Source: Chitinophagaceae bacterium
GTDB taxonomy: Bacteria; Bacteroidota; Bacteroidia; Chitinophagales; Chitinophagaceae
Assembly: GCA_017307735.1 (NCBI GenBank)
Contig: JAFKGR010000010.1
Span: 1-64,000 of the forward strand
DNA length: 64,000 nucleotides
Direction: 5' to 3'
Shown: piece after piece, positions 51,664-60,305 of the stretch
Position numbering within the stretch: the stretch's first letter is position 1
Layout of the letters: the number at the start of each line of letters is the position of its first letter
Notes under the pieces: model-generated
What the model was told of the DNA's origin: nothing
Database searches by the model: none
Seen by the model: only the letters and a program-made list of their open reading frames with translations
Program-made: the position numbers and the translations under genes

Positions 51664-52354
51664 TGATGAACCACCGGCATTGAAAGTATTGTCGCGATAT
51701 ATTTCCGATATAGGGGGCATGGAAGTGGTAGGACAATGCAAAAATGCCATTGAAGCCATTGAAATTTTGCGCAATCAAAGGGTGGATGTCATTTTTCTTG
51801 ATATTAAAATGCCCCGCATTGTTGGCACCGATTTTTTAAAAAGCCTTTCTCATCCACCCAAAGTAATTTTTGTGACAGCTTACCGGGAATTTGCAGTGGA
51901 TGGTTTTGAATTAGATGCTGTGGATTACCTGGTAAAACCTGTTTCCTTCGAAAGATTTCTGAAGGCAGTCACCAAATTGAATCGAATAATAGGACGGGAT
52001 GTGTCTTACACCGGGAATTCAACTTCCGCTGTTGCAGATGCTTTTGTGTACCTGAAAGTGAATAAGGACATGAAAAAAATTTTCATTGACCAATTACTTT
52101 ATATAGAAAGCTGTAAGGATTACGTGAAAATATTTTTGACAGATGGTAAAAGTTTTTTGGTGAAGCAATCCATCACTGCCATGGAAAATTTATTTTCCGA
52201 TCAGAATTTTCTAAGGGTACACCGTTCCTACATTATTTCAATGGATAATATTTCAAGCTATAATGGAATTTCGATTCGGTTGGGAAAGACAGAGATACCC
52301 ATTGGCCGCTTGTATAAACATAGTGTATTGGAGAGATTGCAGGGAAGGAGTTAA
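51638..52354 (+). CDS. LytTR family response regulator
   Basis: This 238-residue protein has a complete receiver (acidic pocket LLIDDEPPAL, phosphoacceptor Asp in IFLDIKMP, switch Thr in FVTAY, VKPVS) and a LytTR DNA-binding domain (about 135-238: LLYIESCKDYVKIFL, FLRVHRSYIIS, IPIGRLYKHSVLERL). The start overlaps the kinase gene by 26 bp. It converges with the GH30 gene 143 bp away and is the nearest regulator to the utilisation locus. LytTR proteins bind pairs of short direct repeats about two helical turns apart, which fits the repeat found upstream of susC. Confidence 0.92.
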   Translation: MMLQCLLIDDEPPALKVLSRYISDIGGMEVVGQCKNAIEAIEILRNQRVDVIFLDIKMPRIVGTDFLKSLSHPPKVIFVTAYREFAVDGFELDAVDYLVKPVSFERFLKAVTKLNRIIGRDVSYTGNSTSAVADAFVYLKVNKDMKKIFIDQLLYIESCKDYVKIFLTDGKSFLVKQSITAMENLFSDQNFLRVHRSYIISMDNISSYNGISIRLGKTEIPIGRLYKHSVLERLQGRS

Positions 52355-52496
52355 AATGAGCGGAATGAAAAAATAATTTCTCCGACAGTTCAGGAAAAGG
52401 GATTTCACGCCTGCATATTTTACCCATTGTTCTGCAAATTGATCCATTGTTGAATCGGTTTCATGACAAAGTAATCCGGCCGTATAAACCTGTACG

Positions 52497-53960
52497 CTAC
52501 CATATAAAAGTACCTACCGCTCCGGCATCCAATGAAACAGCGGCTCTTTTATTTTTAAAATTGATGTTGAATGATTGTGGTGAACTTCCATCATTCACGG
52601 CGATCAATACTTTTTTCCCATCGGGACGCAAAAAAGCTACGTTGTAAATATTCCCCGCGATATTACTTGAAATCCGCACCGATCCCGCAGGAACAAATTT
52701 TGAAGCATGGGCGATAATGTAATAGCCGACATTTCGTACGATTCCTGAAACAATTGTAATTCCACCTTTACATGTGGTGCACCCCCCTGGTGTGTGAATA
52801 GAATAATTCGGGTCGCTTGCAAGGTTCCATTCCAGTGCATTGCGGCTCCAGTTTCTCATAGATCCGATGATTATATTTTTCAGATGCCATACCAGATCTC
52901 CGGCAAAGGTTCCGCCTGAAGAAGTGTATTGTTCGGTAAAATAAAGATTCTTATTTGGATATGCATTGTGTACTGTCGTCAAAGCGCTTATATCTCCATT
53001 GTATAAATGAAAAGCAGACCCGTCAATATATTGCCGTGCATCCTGATCGTTCAGAATGGTTATTGGATATTGCGGATTATCTGCATTATGATCCCAGACT
53101 ATAATTTTAGTTTTTATACCTGCATGCTGAAATGCGGGGCCCAGGTTATTTTTTATGAATGCAGCTTCTTCAGTCGCCTGCATTACCATACTCGGATTGT
53201 TACCTCCGTGCAGTGGTTCATTTTGAATCGTAACCGCATCAATGGTTATACCTTCCTGTTTCATTGCCTGAATGTACTTTACAAAATAATTGGCGTATGC
53301 TTCATAATATTGTGGCAACAGGCTTCCGCCCACAGAACTGTGATTATCCTTCATCCACAAAGGAGCAGTCCAGGGTGAACCCATCAATTTTATGGCTGGA
53401 TTAATCGCCAATATTTCTTTTAATGCCGGTATCACCATGCTCATGTCTTTTCTCAGATCAAAATGTTCCAGATTTATATCTGTTGATCCTTCCGGCATAT
53501 CGTCGTAGGTATAAACTGAGGCGCTTAAATCAGACGCTCCCATGCTCAGTCTTAGATAGCTGATACTTATTGAGGCGCTGTCATTTCCAAATAATTCATT
53601 CAACACATTTTTGCGGATTCCGTCAGGTAGGCCCATAATCAGTTGAGCACTTCCGTCGGTTAATGTAAAACCAAAGCCATCCACACTTTGATAAGTTTTG
53701 GTAGAATCTATTATAATTTCCGGATTGCCGTTACTGCCATCTTTGAATTGAATAGGATAAGACTGTTTTTGCAAAAGAGCAGTCTGATCTCCTTTGGTGA
53801 GGTAGAATGAAATATCTGAATGTGGTGGTGGATTCTGATTTCCTCCACCACCTCCCGGATTATCATTCCCATCATTGTTTTTATGACAATCTATAAACCC
53901 AAATGACAGGATAAAGCAGCTTATCAGTATTACAATATTTTTCAGAAAGGTATTTTTCAT
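52497..53960 (-). CDS. GH30 glycoside hydrolase, lipoprotein
   Basis: This 487-residue enzyme has a lipobox-like signal (about 1-25, SFGFIDC), a Gly/Asn/Pro-rich linker (about 30-48) and the GH30 catalytic barrel with its beta-side domain. TYQSVDGFGFTLTDGSAQLI opens the domain, the acid/base Glu is in TIQNEPLHG and the nucleophile Glu in LYFTEQYTSS. The lipid anchor and linker suggest display on the cell surface. GH30 enzymes of such loci usually cut beta-1,6-glucan or beta-glucosides. It is the last gene of the locus, 22 bp after the second GH30. Confidence 0.9.
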   Translation of the reverse strand: MKNTFLKNIVILISCFILSFGFIDCHKNNDGNDNPGGGGGNQNPPPHSDISFYLTKGDQTALLQKQSYPIQFKDGSNGNPEIIIDSTKTYQSVDGFGFTLTDGSAQLIMGLPDGIRKNVLNELFGNDSASISISYLRLSMGASDLSASVYTYDDMPEGSTDINLEHFDLRKDMSMVIPALKEILAINPAIKLMGSPWTAPLWMKDNHSSVGGSLLPQYYEAYANYFVKYIQAMKQEGITIDAVTIQNEPLHGGNNPSMVMQATEEAAFIKNNLGPAFQHAGIKTKIIVWDHNADNPQYPITILNDQDARQYIDGSAFHLYNGDISALTTVHNAYPNKNLYFTEQYTSSGGTFAGDLVWHLKNIIIGSMRNWSRNALEWNLASDPNYSIHTPGGCTTCKGGITIVSGIVRNVGYYIIAHASKFVPAGSVRISSNIAGNIYNVAFLRPDGKKVLIAVNDGSSPQSFNINFKNKRAAVSLDAGAVGTFIW

Positions 53961-53982
53961 GGCAGGTGGTTATTAAAAGGGA

Positions 53983-55431
53983 TTAGTCAAAAGTATTAAA
54001 AACCAATGTGGAGATTGAGTGGGGAAGGCTTTTCACCTTTGCCGATTTACCCCGGTAGCAGAGGTAGTAATCCATCGGATTTTCGCCGGAATTCATTACC
54101 ACAACCGCAATATTCCCGTCTTTATTTTTGAAAGCCGTCGCCGACAATGCATTCCTGGTGGCCGATGCATTTATTCTCACAGCGCCCGGTCTGATAAATT
54201 TGGAAAAATGCCCGATGTAATAATAAGAATTTGTGTAGTGCAGCTCTTTTCCATAAATTGAATGCACGGGTGCAAAGCAAAAATTGCCTGCATGATTTGG
54301 CCCTCCGTTTTCGTCCAGAAGAATGTTCCAATCAGTCCAGGCGACGGTTCCGTTGTTGAAGTCATGGATCATTGAGTTGCCATACACTTCTCCTAATGAC
54401 CAATGATCAATTCGATCTTTATTGAAACTCTCTGCACATCCTTCGGTAAAAATCAGGTTTTTGCCAGGAAATGTCTCATGTACCTTTCTCACGTTGTCGA
54501 ATTGCATCGGCCCGCCGGTCCATGTTTCATACCAATGGTATCCGATTCCCCAAACATACCTGGCTGCTTCAGGATCATTAAGGATAACTTCTGATCTTTG
54601 AAAAACAAGGTCCCTGTTGTGATCCCAGGCAATGAGTTTTTTGTCAGCCATTCCGTTTTTTAAAAGAGTAGGACCGATGTAATTTTTGATAAAATCTCTT
54701 TCCTCCTCTGCGGTGTAAACACAGGACTCCCACTTCTGAACCGCCATCGGTTCGTTTTGCACGGTTATTCCCCAAATGGGTAAGCCGTGTTTTTCGTATG
54801 CCTGAATAAATTTAATGTAGAAGTCGGCCCATGATTGGTAATATTCCGGAAGAAGAGTGCCACCGTGCAGCACATCATTGTTGGTTTTCATCCAGGCGGG
54901 TGGCGACCAGGGGCTTGCATACAAAATCATGTTACCCGTTTTTGAAAGAATCTTTTTTAAAAGTGGTATCCGATATGCTTCATCGTGCCTTACACTAAAA
55001 GTCTTCAATTCTTTATCTCCATTTTCCACATAGGAATAACTGCTGCTTGAGAAGTCGCAACTTTGGATATTTGTTCTGGCGAGCGTATAACCGATACCAT
55101 GTACAGAATCATAATAAGCGTTGAGCAGTTGCTCCTGCAACGCTGGCGTTAATTGTGCAAACACTTCGGCAGATGCATCAGTGATGGCGCCGCCAATTCC
55201 CAACATGGTTTGAAAGGTGTGTGAATCGTCCACAAAAATAAACGGCTCCTTTTCGGTGATTACTACTCCTTTTTCAAAAAGAAGATCTTTTTCGGGCGAC
55301 ATTCTCAGGGAAGTATTTTGGGCAGTCGTAATTACCTTAATAACAGAAGGTGTTTTCGGTAAATTGTTCTGTGCTATTGTGTACGGAATTGTAAAAAGCA
55401 GGAATGCAAAAACCAAACAATTTATTTTCAT
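53983..55431 (-). CDS. GH30 glycoside hydrolase, periplasmic
   Basis: The protein of about 482 residues has a cleavable signal peptide without lipobox Cys (MKINCLVFAFLLFTIPYTIAQ), so it is periplasmic or secreted. GH30 marks are FQTMLGIGGAITDASAEVFAQL, the acid/base Glu in GITVQNEPMAVQ and the nucleophile in LIFTEGCAESF. ATG 55431 is chosen; an upstream TTG at 55437 is in frame but less likely. Together with the lipid-anchored GH30 it gives two locations for the same activity class. It starts 14 bp after GH16. Confidence 0.92.
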   Translation of the reverse strand: MKINCLVFAFLLFTIPYTIAQNNLPKTPSVIKVITTAQNTSLRMSPEKDLLFEKGVVITEKEPFIFVDDSHTFQTMLGIGGAITDASAEVFAQLTPALQEQLLNAYYDSVHGIGYTLARTNIQSCDFSSSSYSYVENGDKELKTFSVRHDEAYRIPLLKKILSKTGNMILYASPWSPPAWMKTNNDVLHGGTLLPEYYQSWADFYIKFIQAYEKHGLPIWGITVQNEPMAVQKWESCVYTAEEERDFIKNYIGPTLLKNGMADKKLIAWDHNRDLVFQRSEVILNDPEAARYVWGIGYHWYETWTGGPMQFDNVRKVHETFPGKNLIFTEGCAESFNKDRIDHWSLGEVYGNSMIHDFNNGTVAWTDWNILLDENGGPNHAGNFCFAPVHSIYGKELHYTNSYYYIGHFSKFIRPGAVRINASATRNALSATAFKNKDGNIAVVVMNSGENPMDYYLCYRGKSAKVKSLPHSISTLVFNTFD

Positions 55432-55445
55432 AGTCAATTTTATTT

Positions 55446-56639
55446 TTATTGCTGAAATACTCTGATATAATCTACTATCATCCTTTGGGGAAATTGTGTT
55501 GTAGCATCAGGGTTGCCGGGCCAATTGCCTCCTACAGCTACGTTGAATATAAAAAAGAAAGGTGTATTGAAAGGATAAGTTGAACTACCCACATCCGATT
55601 TTTTGAATTCAAGTTCGGGGTTGTCATCTACATACACTTTGATGGAGTCTTTTATCCAGATCATTGAAAACACATGAAACTTATCATAAAATGTACTGCC
55701 ACTTAAAGTGTAAGAGTTTCCATTGGATCCGTGATTGGCTGTAGTTCCATAGTGCAGGGTGCTATACGTTTTGGATGGTTCATGCCCCAACAATTCCATA
55801 ATGTCAATTTCTCCGCAGCCCGGCCATGGAGTAGTATTGATATTACTTCCCAACATCCAAAGCGCCGGCCAAATCCCTTTTCCTTTTGGTAGTTTGGCCC
55901 TGATATCCACTCTTCCATACTGGAAGTTTTTTTTATTCTGGGTCGTAAGTCTTGCCGATGTATAGCTGAAATTTCCGGTTGCTTCTTTCCTTGCTTCAAT
56001 GATCAGGTTCCCGTTGGATACAAAAACATTTTTTGTGCTGTTAGTGTAGTATTCAAGCTCATTATTTCCCCATCCGCCTGATCCATTTCCGGTTTCATAA
56101 TTCCAGAATCCATCATTCAGGCTATTTCCCGAAAATTCATCACTCCACGCTAATGTGTATCCCGGATAGGTTGTGGGTGTGGTATATCCTTCATCGGCTG
56201 TCACAAAGTTGGTTCCGTTTTCCGTGATGATGATGCCTTTTGCTGTAGCGGTGGCCAATGAACCATTTTGTGGATTGCTAAGTACTACAGAAAATTCCAG
56301 GTTATCTTCTCTGGTATTTGTCGGGTCACCGGAAATCCGGACACTCAAATCTGCTCTGGCCTGATTGGGAGGAATGGTTATTGTTCCCGAGGCAGAGGTA
56401 TAATCTTTGGGAGCTGTTGCAGTTCCATTCTGCAGGGTGTAATTCACGGAAACGGGGACATTAGTTGTTTTGTCCAGGGAAATGGTAAAGTGCATTTGTG
56501 CAGCAGCAGTAAGTCTTTCCTGCGAAGAGTTTTCAATCTTGATTGCAGGCTTCACCGCAGGAGGGGGCGGGGAAGCCTTTTTCTTACTGCATGCTGTACA
56601 GCAAACTACTACCATGAAGAAATATAAAGCAATACGCAT
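55446..56639 (-). CDS. GH16 beta-glucanase lipoprotein with Calx-beta domain
   Basis: This 397-residue protein has a lipobox signal (about 1-18, VVVCCTAC). A Calx-beta-like domain follows (about 35-140, with TNVPVSVNYTLQNGTATAPKDYTSASGTI). The GH16 jelly-roll (about 165-397) has LAWSDEFSGNSLNDGFWNYETG, the catalytic ExDxxE in GEIDIMELLGHE (nucleophile and acid/base Glu) and a C-terminal MIVDYIRVFQQ. GH16 enzymes of this form are endo-beta-1,3-glucanases (laminarinases). Surface anchoring fits the first cut of a large glucan before import. Confidence 0.93.
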   Translation of the reverse strand: MRIALYFFMVVVCCTACSKKKASPPPPAVKPAIKIENSSQERLTAAAQMHFTISLDKTTNVPVSVNYTLQNGTATAPKDYTSASGTITIPPNQARADLSVRISGDPTNTREDNLEFSVVLSNPQNGSLATATAKGIIITENGTNFVTADEGYTTPTTYPGYTLAWSDEFSGNSLNDGFWNYETGNGSGGWGNNELEYYTNSTKNVFVSNGNLIIEARKEATGNFSYTSARLTTQNKKNFQYGRVDIRAKLPKGKGIWPALWMLGSNINTTPWPGCGEIDIMELLGHEPSKTYSTLHYGTTANHGSNGNSYTLSGSTFYDKFHVFSMIWIKDSIKVYVDDNPELEFKKSDVGSSTYPFNTPFFFIFNVAVGGNWPGNPDATTQFPQRMIVDYIRVFQQ

Positions 56640-56718
56640 CCAATGATTTATTTTTTTTTAAAAGATTGCCACTGTTGTACAATTTTGCACAACATCACTG
56701 GAAAAACAGTTGGTTTAT

Positions 56719-57651
56719 TTAATTGGCCTTCAACTTAAGATACCAGGCATTTCCTGTTTCCGTTCCCTGTACCCTCAGATACATATCCGTTGGTGTAATA
56801 CTCATAATTTCATATTCTTTTTGCACTGCACCGTAACCAATATAAGTGTTTACTCCGGACAATTTGATGGAAGTGCCTGTAGTGGGTGCACTTGACGGAA
56901 TCCCTGAACTGGATGGTACGAATGAGAAACTCGAAGTGCCACCGGCATAATCATAGCAAGCTTCAGCGCCTGATGATGGGATGCCCGGCAAACCACCGGC
57001 TAAGGAACCGGTTTTTGTAAATGCACCATCCGGAGTAGCCACCGCCAGAGAAAATCCGGAAGGGGTTTGGGTGAATGTAAAAGTTGCTGTATAGAAGCAA
57101 TTGCAGCAAGCTACTTTTTCATTCACTGCGGCCGACCACCATTCGGGAGTGACCGAACTTGTACTCCATGGGCCAACTCCAAAATGCCCGGCAACATCTT
57201 TGTTCACGATCCAGGTTTTAGATGCATTATTGGTAAGGTCGGTTACGATTGCCGGATCGGGTGTAAAATTACTTTGCACCTGAATATCCTTAACGACGGT
57301 TGTTGCAGAAGCTCCTGCGCCATACGCTACTACTGTAATTCTGTAAGTATTTAATCCGAGAGTTGTATATTTTTTTGTCGCCGTACTTTTTCCGAATAAT
57401 TGCAGATCGATACCATCTGATGCGTCATAATCGATCATGTAAGCAATTACATTTTTTCCGGAAAGTGATATGGTCACGTCGCCCGAGCCATCGCCATTTG
57501 GATGATTGGCATCAACTCCTGCAATGGTGGTATTGATTACGACATCGGTCGGAGCTGTGAGTGCTCCCATCTGATAATCCTGTTTTTTACAACTTCCTAT
57601 AAAAAGGATGACAGAAAAAACGAGAATAATATTATTTAATAAACTTTTCAT
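56719..57651 (-). CDS. PKD-type surface lipoprotein, probable glycan-binding protein
   Basis: This 310-residue protein has a lipobox signal (MKSLLNNIILVFSVILFIGSC, Cys at 21). An Ig/PKD-like domain follows (about 35-130, with GDVTISLSGKNVIAYMIDYD). The C-terminal half (about 150-310) has NNASKTWIVNKDVAGHFGVGPW, a lipocalin-like beta-barrel seen at the end of many SusE-position lipoproteins. It holds the place of a surface glycan-binding protein downstream of SusD. No enzyme motif is seen. A 79-bp gap with an A/T-rich tract separates it from GH16. Confidence 0.75.
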   Translation of the reverse strand: MKSLLNNIILVFSVILFIGSCKKQDYQMGALTAPTDVVINTTIAGVDANHPNGDGSGDVTISLSGKNVIAYMIDYDASDGIDLQLFGKSTATKKYTTLGLNTYRITVVAYGAGASATTVVKDIQVQSNFTPDPAIVTDLTNNASKTWIVNKDVAGHFGVGPWSTSSVTPEWWSAAVNEKVACCNCFYTATFTFTQTPSGFSLAVATPDGAFTKTGSLAGGLPGIPSSGAEACYDYAGGTSSFSFVPSSSGIPSSAPTTGTSIKLSGVNTYIGYGAVQKEYEIMSITPTDMYLRVQGTETGNAWYLKLKAN

Positions 57652-57663
57652 TTTGATTAGTTT

Positions 57664-58764
57664 TTAATTGGTTTGGCGAAAGTTGTCAACATATATTACA
57701 GCGCCTGCTCCGTCTTCTACATCATCGAATCTGAGTACCAGTTGTCCAAATGTTTCGGTGGACGGGATAGCTGCAATGGTACTGTAATCAAATACCAGTT
57801 CCTCCCATACACCCGATGTGGTAACCGGAACTTTCAATACGGCCACTCCATTGGACAGGGAAGAACCGGATTCCAATTCTACATTTAATTTTTTTCCTAT
57901 GGAAGCAGGATCAGGATTATAAACATACACCCTGATTATTTTTCCCTGTGACATGTCTATTCGATTGTTAAGCGGGCTATAGGTACCGCTCCATCCCTGG
58001 TTGCCTCGTACAAATTTTCCAACTTTATCAGAAGTGTTGAGTCCTGATTTGTTTGGATTATCAACAATAGTAAACTGCTGGTTGTCTCCAAAAGTTCCGA
58101 AGAAATAATTAATAAAGGGCTGGTCAAATGTGATTGGCAATCCGAATGGATCCACTGCGGTTACTTGTACTGTTTTCTGTGTAGTCGCAACACCTCCGCT
58201 AAGCGCTACTACTTTCAGGTTGTAATTTCCGGCTGTAGCATAGGTATGGGTTAACTCAGCGCCTGTTGAAAGTGGCGTACCGGTTTCATTTGCGACATCA
58301 CCAAAATACATCAGGTAGGAAGCTGCATATAGCGCAGTTGCTTTCACCTTCAGGGTGTGCATGGATATGTTAGTAGTGATATCCAGATTTTCAGGTGCTC
58401 TGTAGGTAATTTCAAGCGGGTAGGTATTTGTTACTGCCTGCCCGGAAATGCTATTGGAGGTAATGGTTACGGTATATTTTCCTTCGGGATAGAAGTGAAC
58501 TGCACTGTGCCCCGGATCTACTTCTGCAGAAGATGAGCCGCCCGTACCGTCCCCAAAGTTGATGACAAAGGAAGAGGCTCCTTCCGCAAGAGGCGTGATG
58601 GTTACCTTTCCTGAATTGTCATTTGTAATGTCGAAGATTTTATCTGTTGTTTTGACTTGTGCACTCTTTATAAAAGAAGTATCACTATCGATTCCATCTT
58701 TCTTGCAACCCATCTGGAAGATTGTTGCAGCGAACAGAAGGAAAAGGAAGATGTTTGATCTCAT
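57664..58764 (-). CDS. PKD-domain surface lipoprotein, probable glycan-binding protein
   Basis: This 366-residue protein has a lipobox signal (MRSNIFLFLLFAATIFQMGC, Cys at 20). Two PKD-like repeats follow (about 45-120, FVINFGDGTGG and YPEGKYTVTITS; about 130-210, YLMYFGDVANETGT and YATAGNYNLKVVAL). A C-terminal beta-sandwich of carbohydrate-binding type completes it (about 215-366: GNQGWSGTYSPLNNRIDMSQGKIIRVYVYNP). It lies directly after susD with 12 bp between, the usual place of surface glycan-binding proteins. No catalytic residues are evident. Confidence 0.8.
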   Translation of the reverse strand: MRSNIFLFLLFAATIFQMGCKKDGIDSDTSFIKSAQVKTTDKIFDITNDNSGKVTITPLAEGASSFVINFGDGTGGSSSAEVDPGHSAVHFYPEGKYTVTITSNSISGQAVTNTYPLEITYRAPENLDITTNISMHTLKVKATALYAASYLMYFGDVANETGTPLSTGAELTHTYATAGNYNLKVVALSGGVATTQKTVQVTAVDPFGLPITFDQPFINYFFGTFGDNQQFTIVDNPNKSGLNTSDKVGKFVRGNQGWSGTYSPLNNRIDMSQGKIIRVYVYNPDPASIGKKLNVELESGSSLSNGVAVLKVPVTTSGVWEELVFDYSTIAAIPSTETFGQLVLRFDDVEDGAGAVIYVDNFRQTN

Positions 58765-58776
58765 AATTGATAAGTT

Positions 58777-60285
58777 TTAATAATTAGGGTTTTGCACCAA
58801 TTTTGTTCCTTGCAATTCATGCGCCGGTATAGGAAGTATTTCATTTTTTCCCGCCACAAAGCCCCTGCCTGCTAATTTAGTTGTGGCGTCTCCCCACCGT
58901 ACCAGATCAAAAAACCTGTGCCCTTCTCCGGCAAGTTCCAGTCGTCTTTCTGTTTTGATGGCATCCATGGAAACAGGTACTGATGGCAATCCTACACGGG
59001 CACGAACTGCGTCCAACAGGGCTTGTGCCCTTGAACCTGTTGCTCCCAATGCTTCTGCTTCCATCAGGTAACAATCGGCCAGCCTGATGATGTAGTCATT
59101 CTGTTGGAAGTTGAGTTCTACAGCGCCTCCGCCTGTACGTACATCAGACATTCTTGGAATAAACTTATTCAGGAAGTAACCTGTATTCATGTATCCTTCT
59201 ATATACTTAGCCTGATTATTCGATTCCAATGTTTTTAAGTCCAGCACGGTCGCCGGAAACCTCGGATCACTTTTTATCAGGTCATAAAAATCCTGTGTCC
59301 ATACATTAAAACTCCAGCCTGATGGGATATCCGGTGCATCGGGTCCGGTTTTTTGATAGCTGCGTGGGCCTACCATTTGATTAACTGTGTTTCCTTCATC
59401 AGCGCTGCTGCCCCAAAACCCCCAGTCTGCATTGGATTTATCTGTATGAAGGCATTCCAAAATGGATTCTGCATTAAACTTATTTGTGAATACCCATAAA
59501 TCTGAAAATTTCGGCAAAAGGTAATTCCCATATTGATTGGGTTGCCCGGGAGTTGTGCCATTTACCTGCGCAAGCAGAGCGGCCGCCTCTGTTTTCTTGT
59601 TATCGTATAGATATACTTTTCCCAACAGGGCCTGTGCAGCAACCTTAGTTAACCTGCCTGCTTCAGTGGCCAGGTTTAAAGTGGGAGGCAGATCAGAAAT
59701 CGCTTCTCCGAGATCTTTTTCAATCTGGGCATAAACAGCGGCAGGGTCAGCCTGCGTTACATTGTAGATGTCTGATGTTTTCAGTGGCTCTGTAATCAAA
59801 GGAACATTTTTGAACAAACGTACCAGGTTAAAATAATAGATCGCTCTCAATGCTTTGGCCTCTGCTGTGAATCTGGCTTTTTCACCTGCATCCATATCCA
59901 CACCGGGTAATTTACTCAGCAGGATGTTGGTTCTGAAAACCCCCTGATAGTGGTCGCTCCAGAAACTTCCGGGCATGGTATTGGGGTTAATGGTATAATT
60001 GCTGAATCCCTGGATTCCAGCGCCGTCTGTTGCCCCACCACCGCCGGCGTAGTTGTCGTCCGACCCGGCATTCATCATAGTGATCATATTTTCAAAACCT
60101 CCGGCATTTTTTCTTAGCAAATCGTATGCGGCAACCAATCCGGAATAAGCCTGATCTCTGTTGGCATAATAATTCTCTGTCAGAAACTGCCCTTTGGGTG
60201 TTAGATTGATGAAGTCCTTTTTACAAGAACTCACAAATATTATGAGTGCTATGACCGATAAATATTTGAATTGAATTTGTTTCAT
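58777..60285 (-). CDS. RagB/SusD family nutrient-uptake lipoprotein
   Basis: This 502-residue SusD homologue has a lipobox signal (MKQIQFKYLSVIALIIFVSSC, Cys at 21) and the family start KKDFINLTPKGQFLTENYYANRDQA. TPR-type helices span about 60-210 (AEAKALRAIYYFNLVRLFKNVPLI), and the C-terminal RagB/SusD motif includes DYIIRLADCYLMEAEAL and RRLELAGEGHRFFDLVRWG. It sits as a lid on the SusC channel and captures glycan fragments. It starts 20 bp after susC. Confidence 0.95.
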   Translation of the reverse strand: MKQIQFKYLSVIALIIFVSSCKKDFINLTPKGQFLTENYYANRDQAYSGLVAAYDLLRKNAGGFENMITMMNAGSDDNYAGGGGATDGAGIQGFSNYTINPNTMPGSFWSDHYQGVFRTNILLSKLPGVDMDAGEKARFTAEAKALRAIYYFNLVRLFKNVPLITEPLKTSDIYNVTQADPAAVYAQIEKDLGEAISDLPPTLNLATEAGRLTKVAAQALLGKVYLYDNKKTEAAALLAQVNGTTPGQPNQYGNYLLPKFSDLWVFTNKFNAESILECLHTDKSNADWGFWGSSADEGNTVNQMVGPRSYQKTGPDAPDIPSGWSFNVWTQDFYDLIKSDPRFPATVLDLKTLESNNQAKYIEGYMNTGYFLNKFIPRMSDVRTGGGAVELNFQQNDYIIRLADCYLMEAEALGATGSRAQALLDAVRARVGLPSVPVSMDAIKTERRLELAGEGHRFFDLVRWGDATTKLAGRGFVAGKNEILPIPAHELQGTKLVQNPNY

Positions 60286-60305
60286 ATTATTTTGATTAGA
60301 GATTA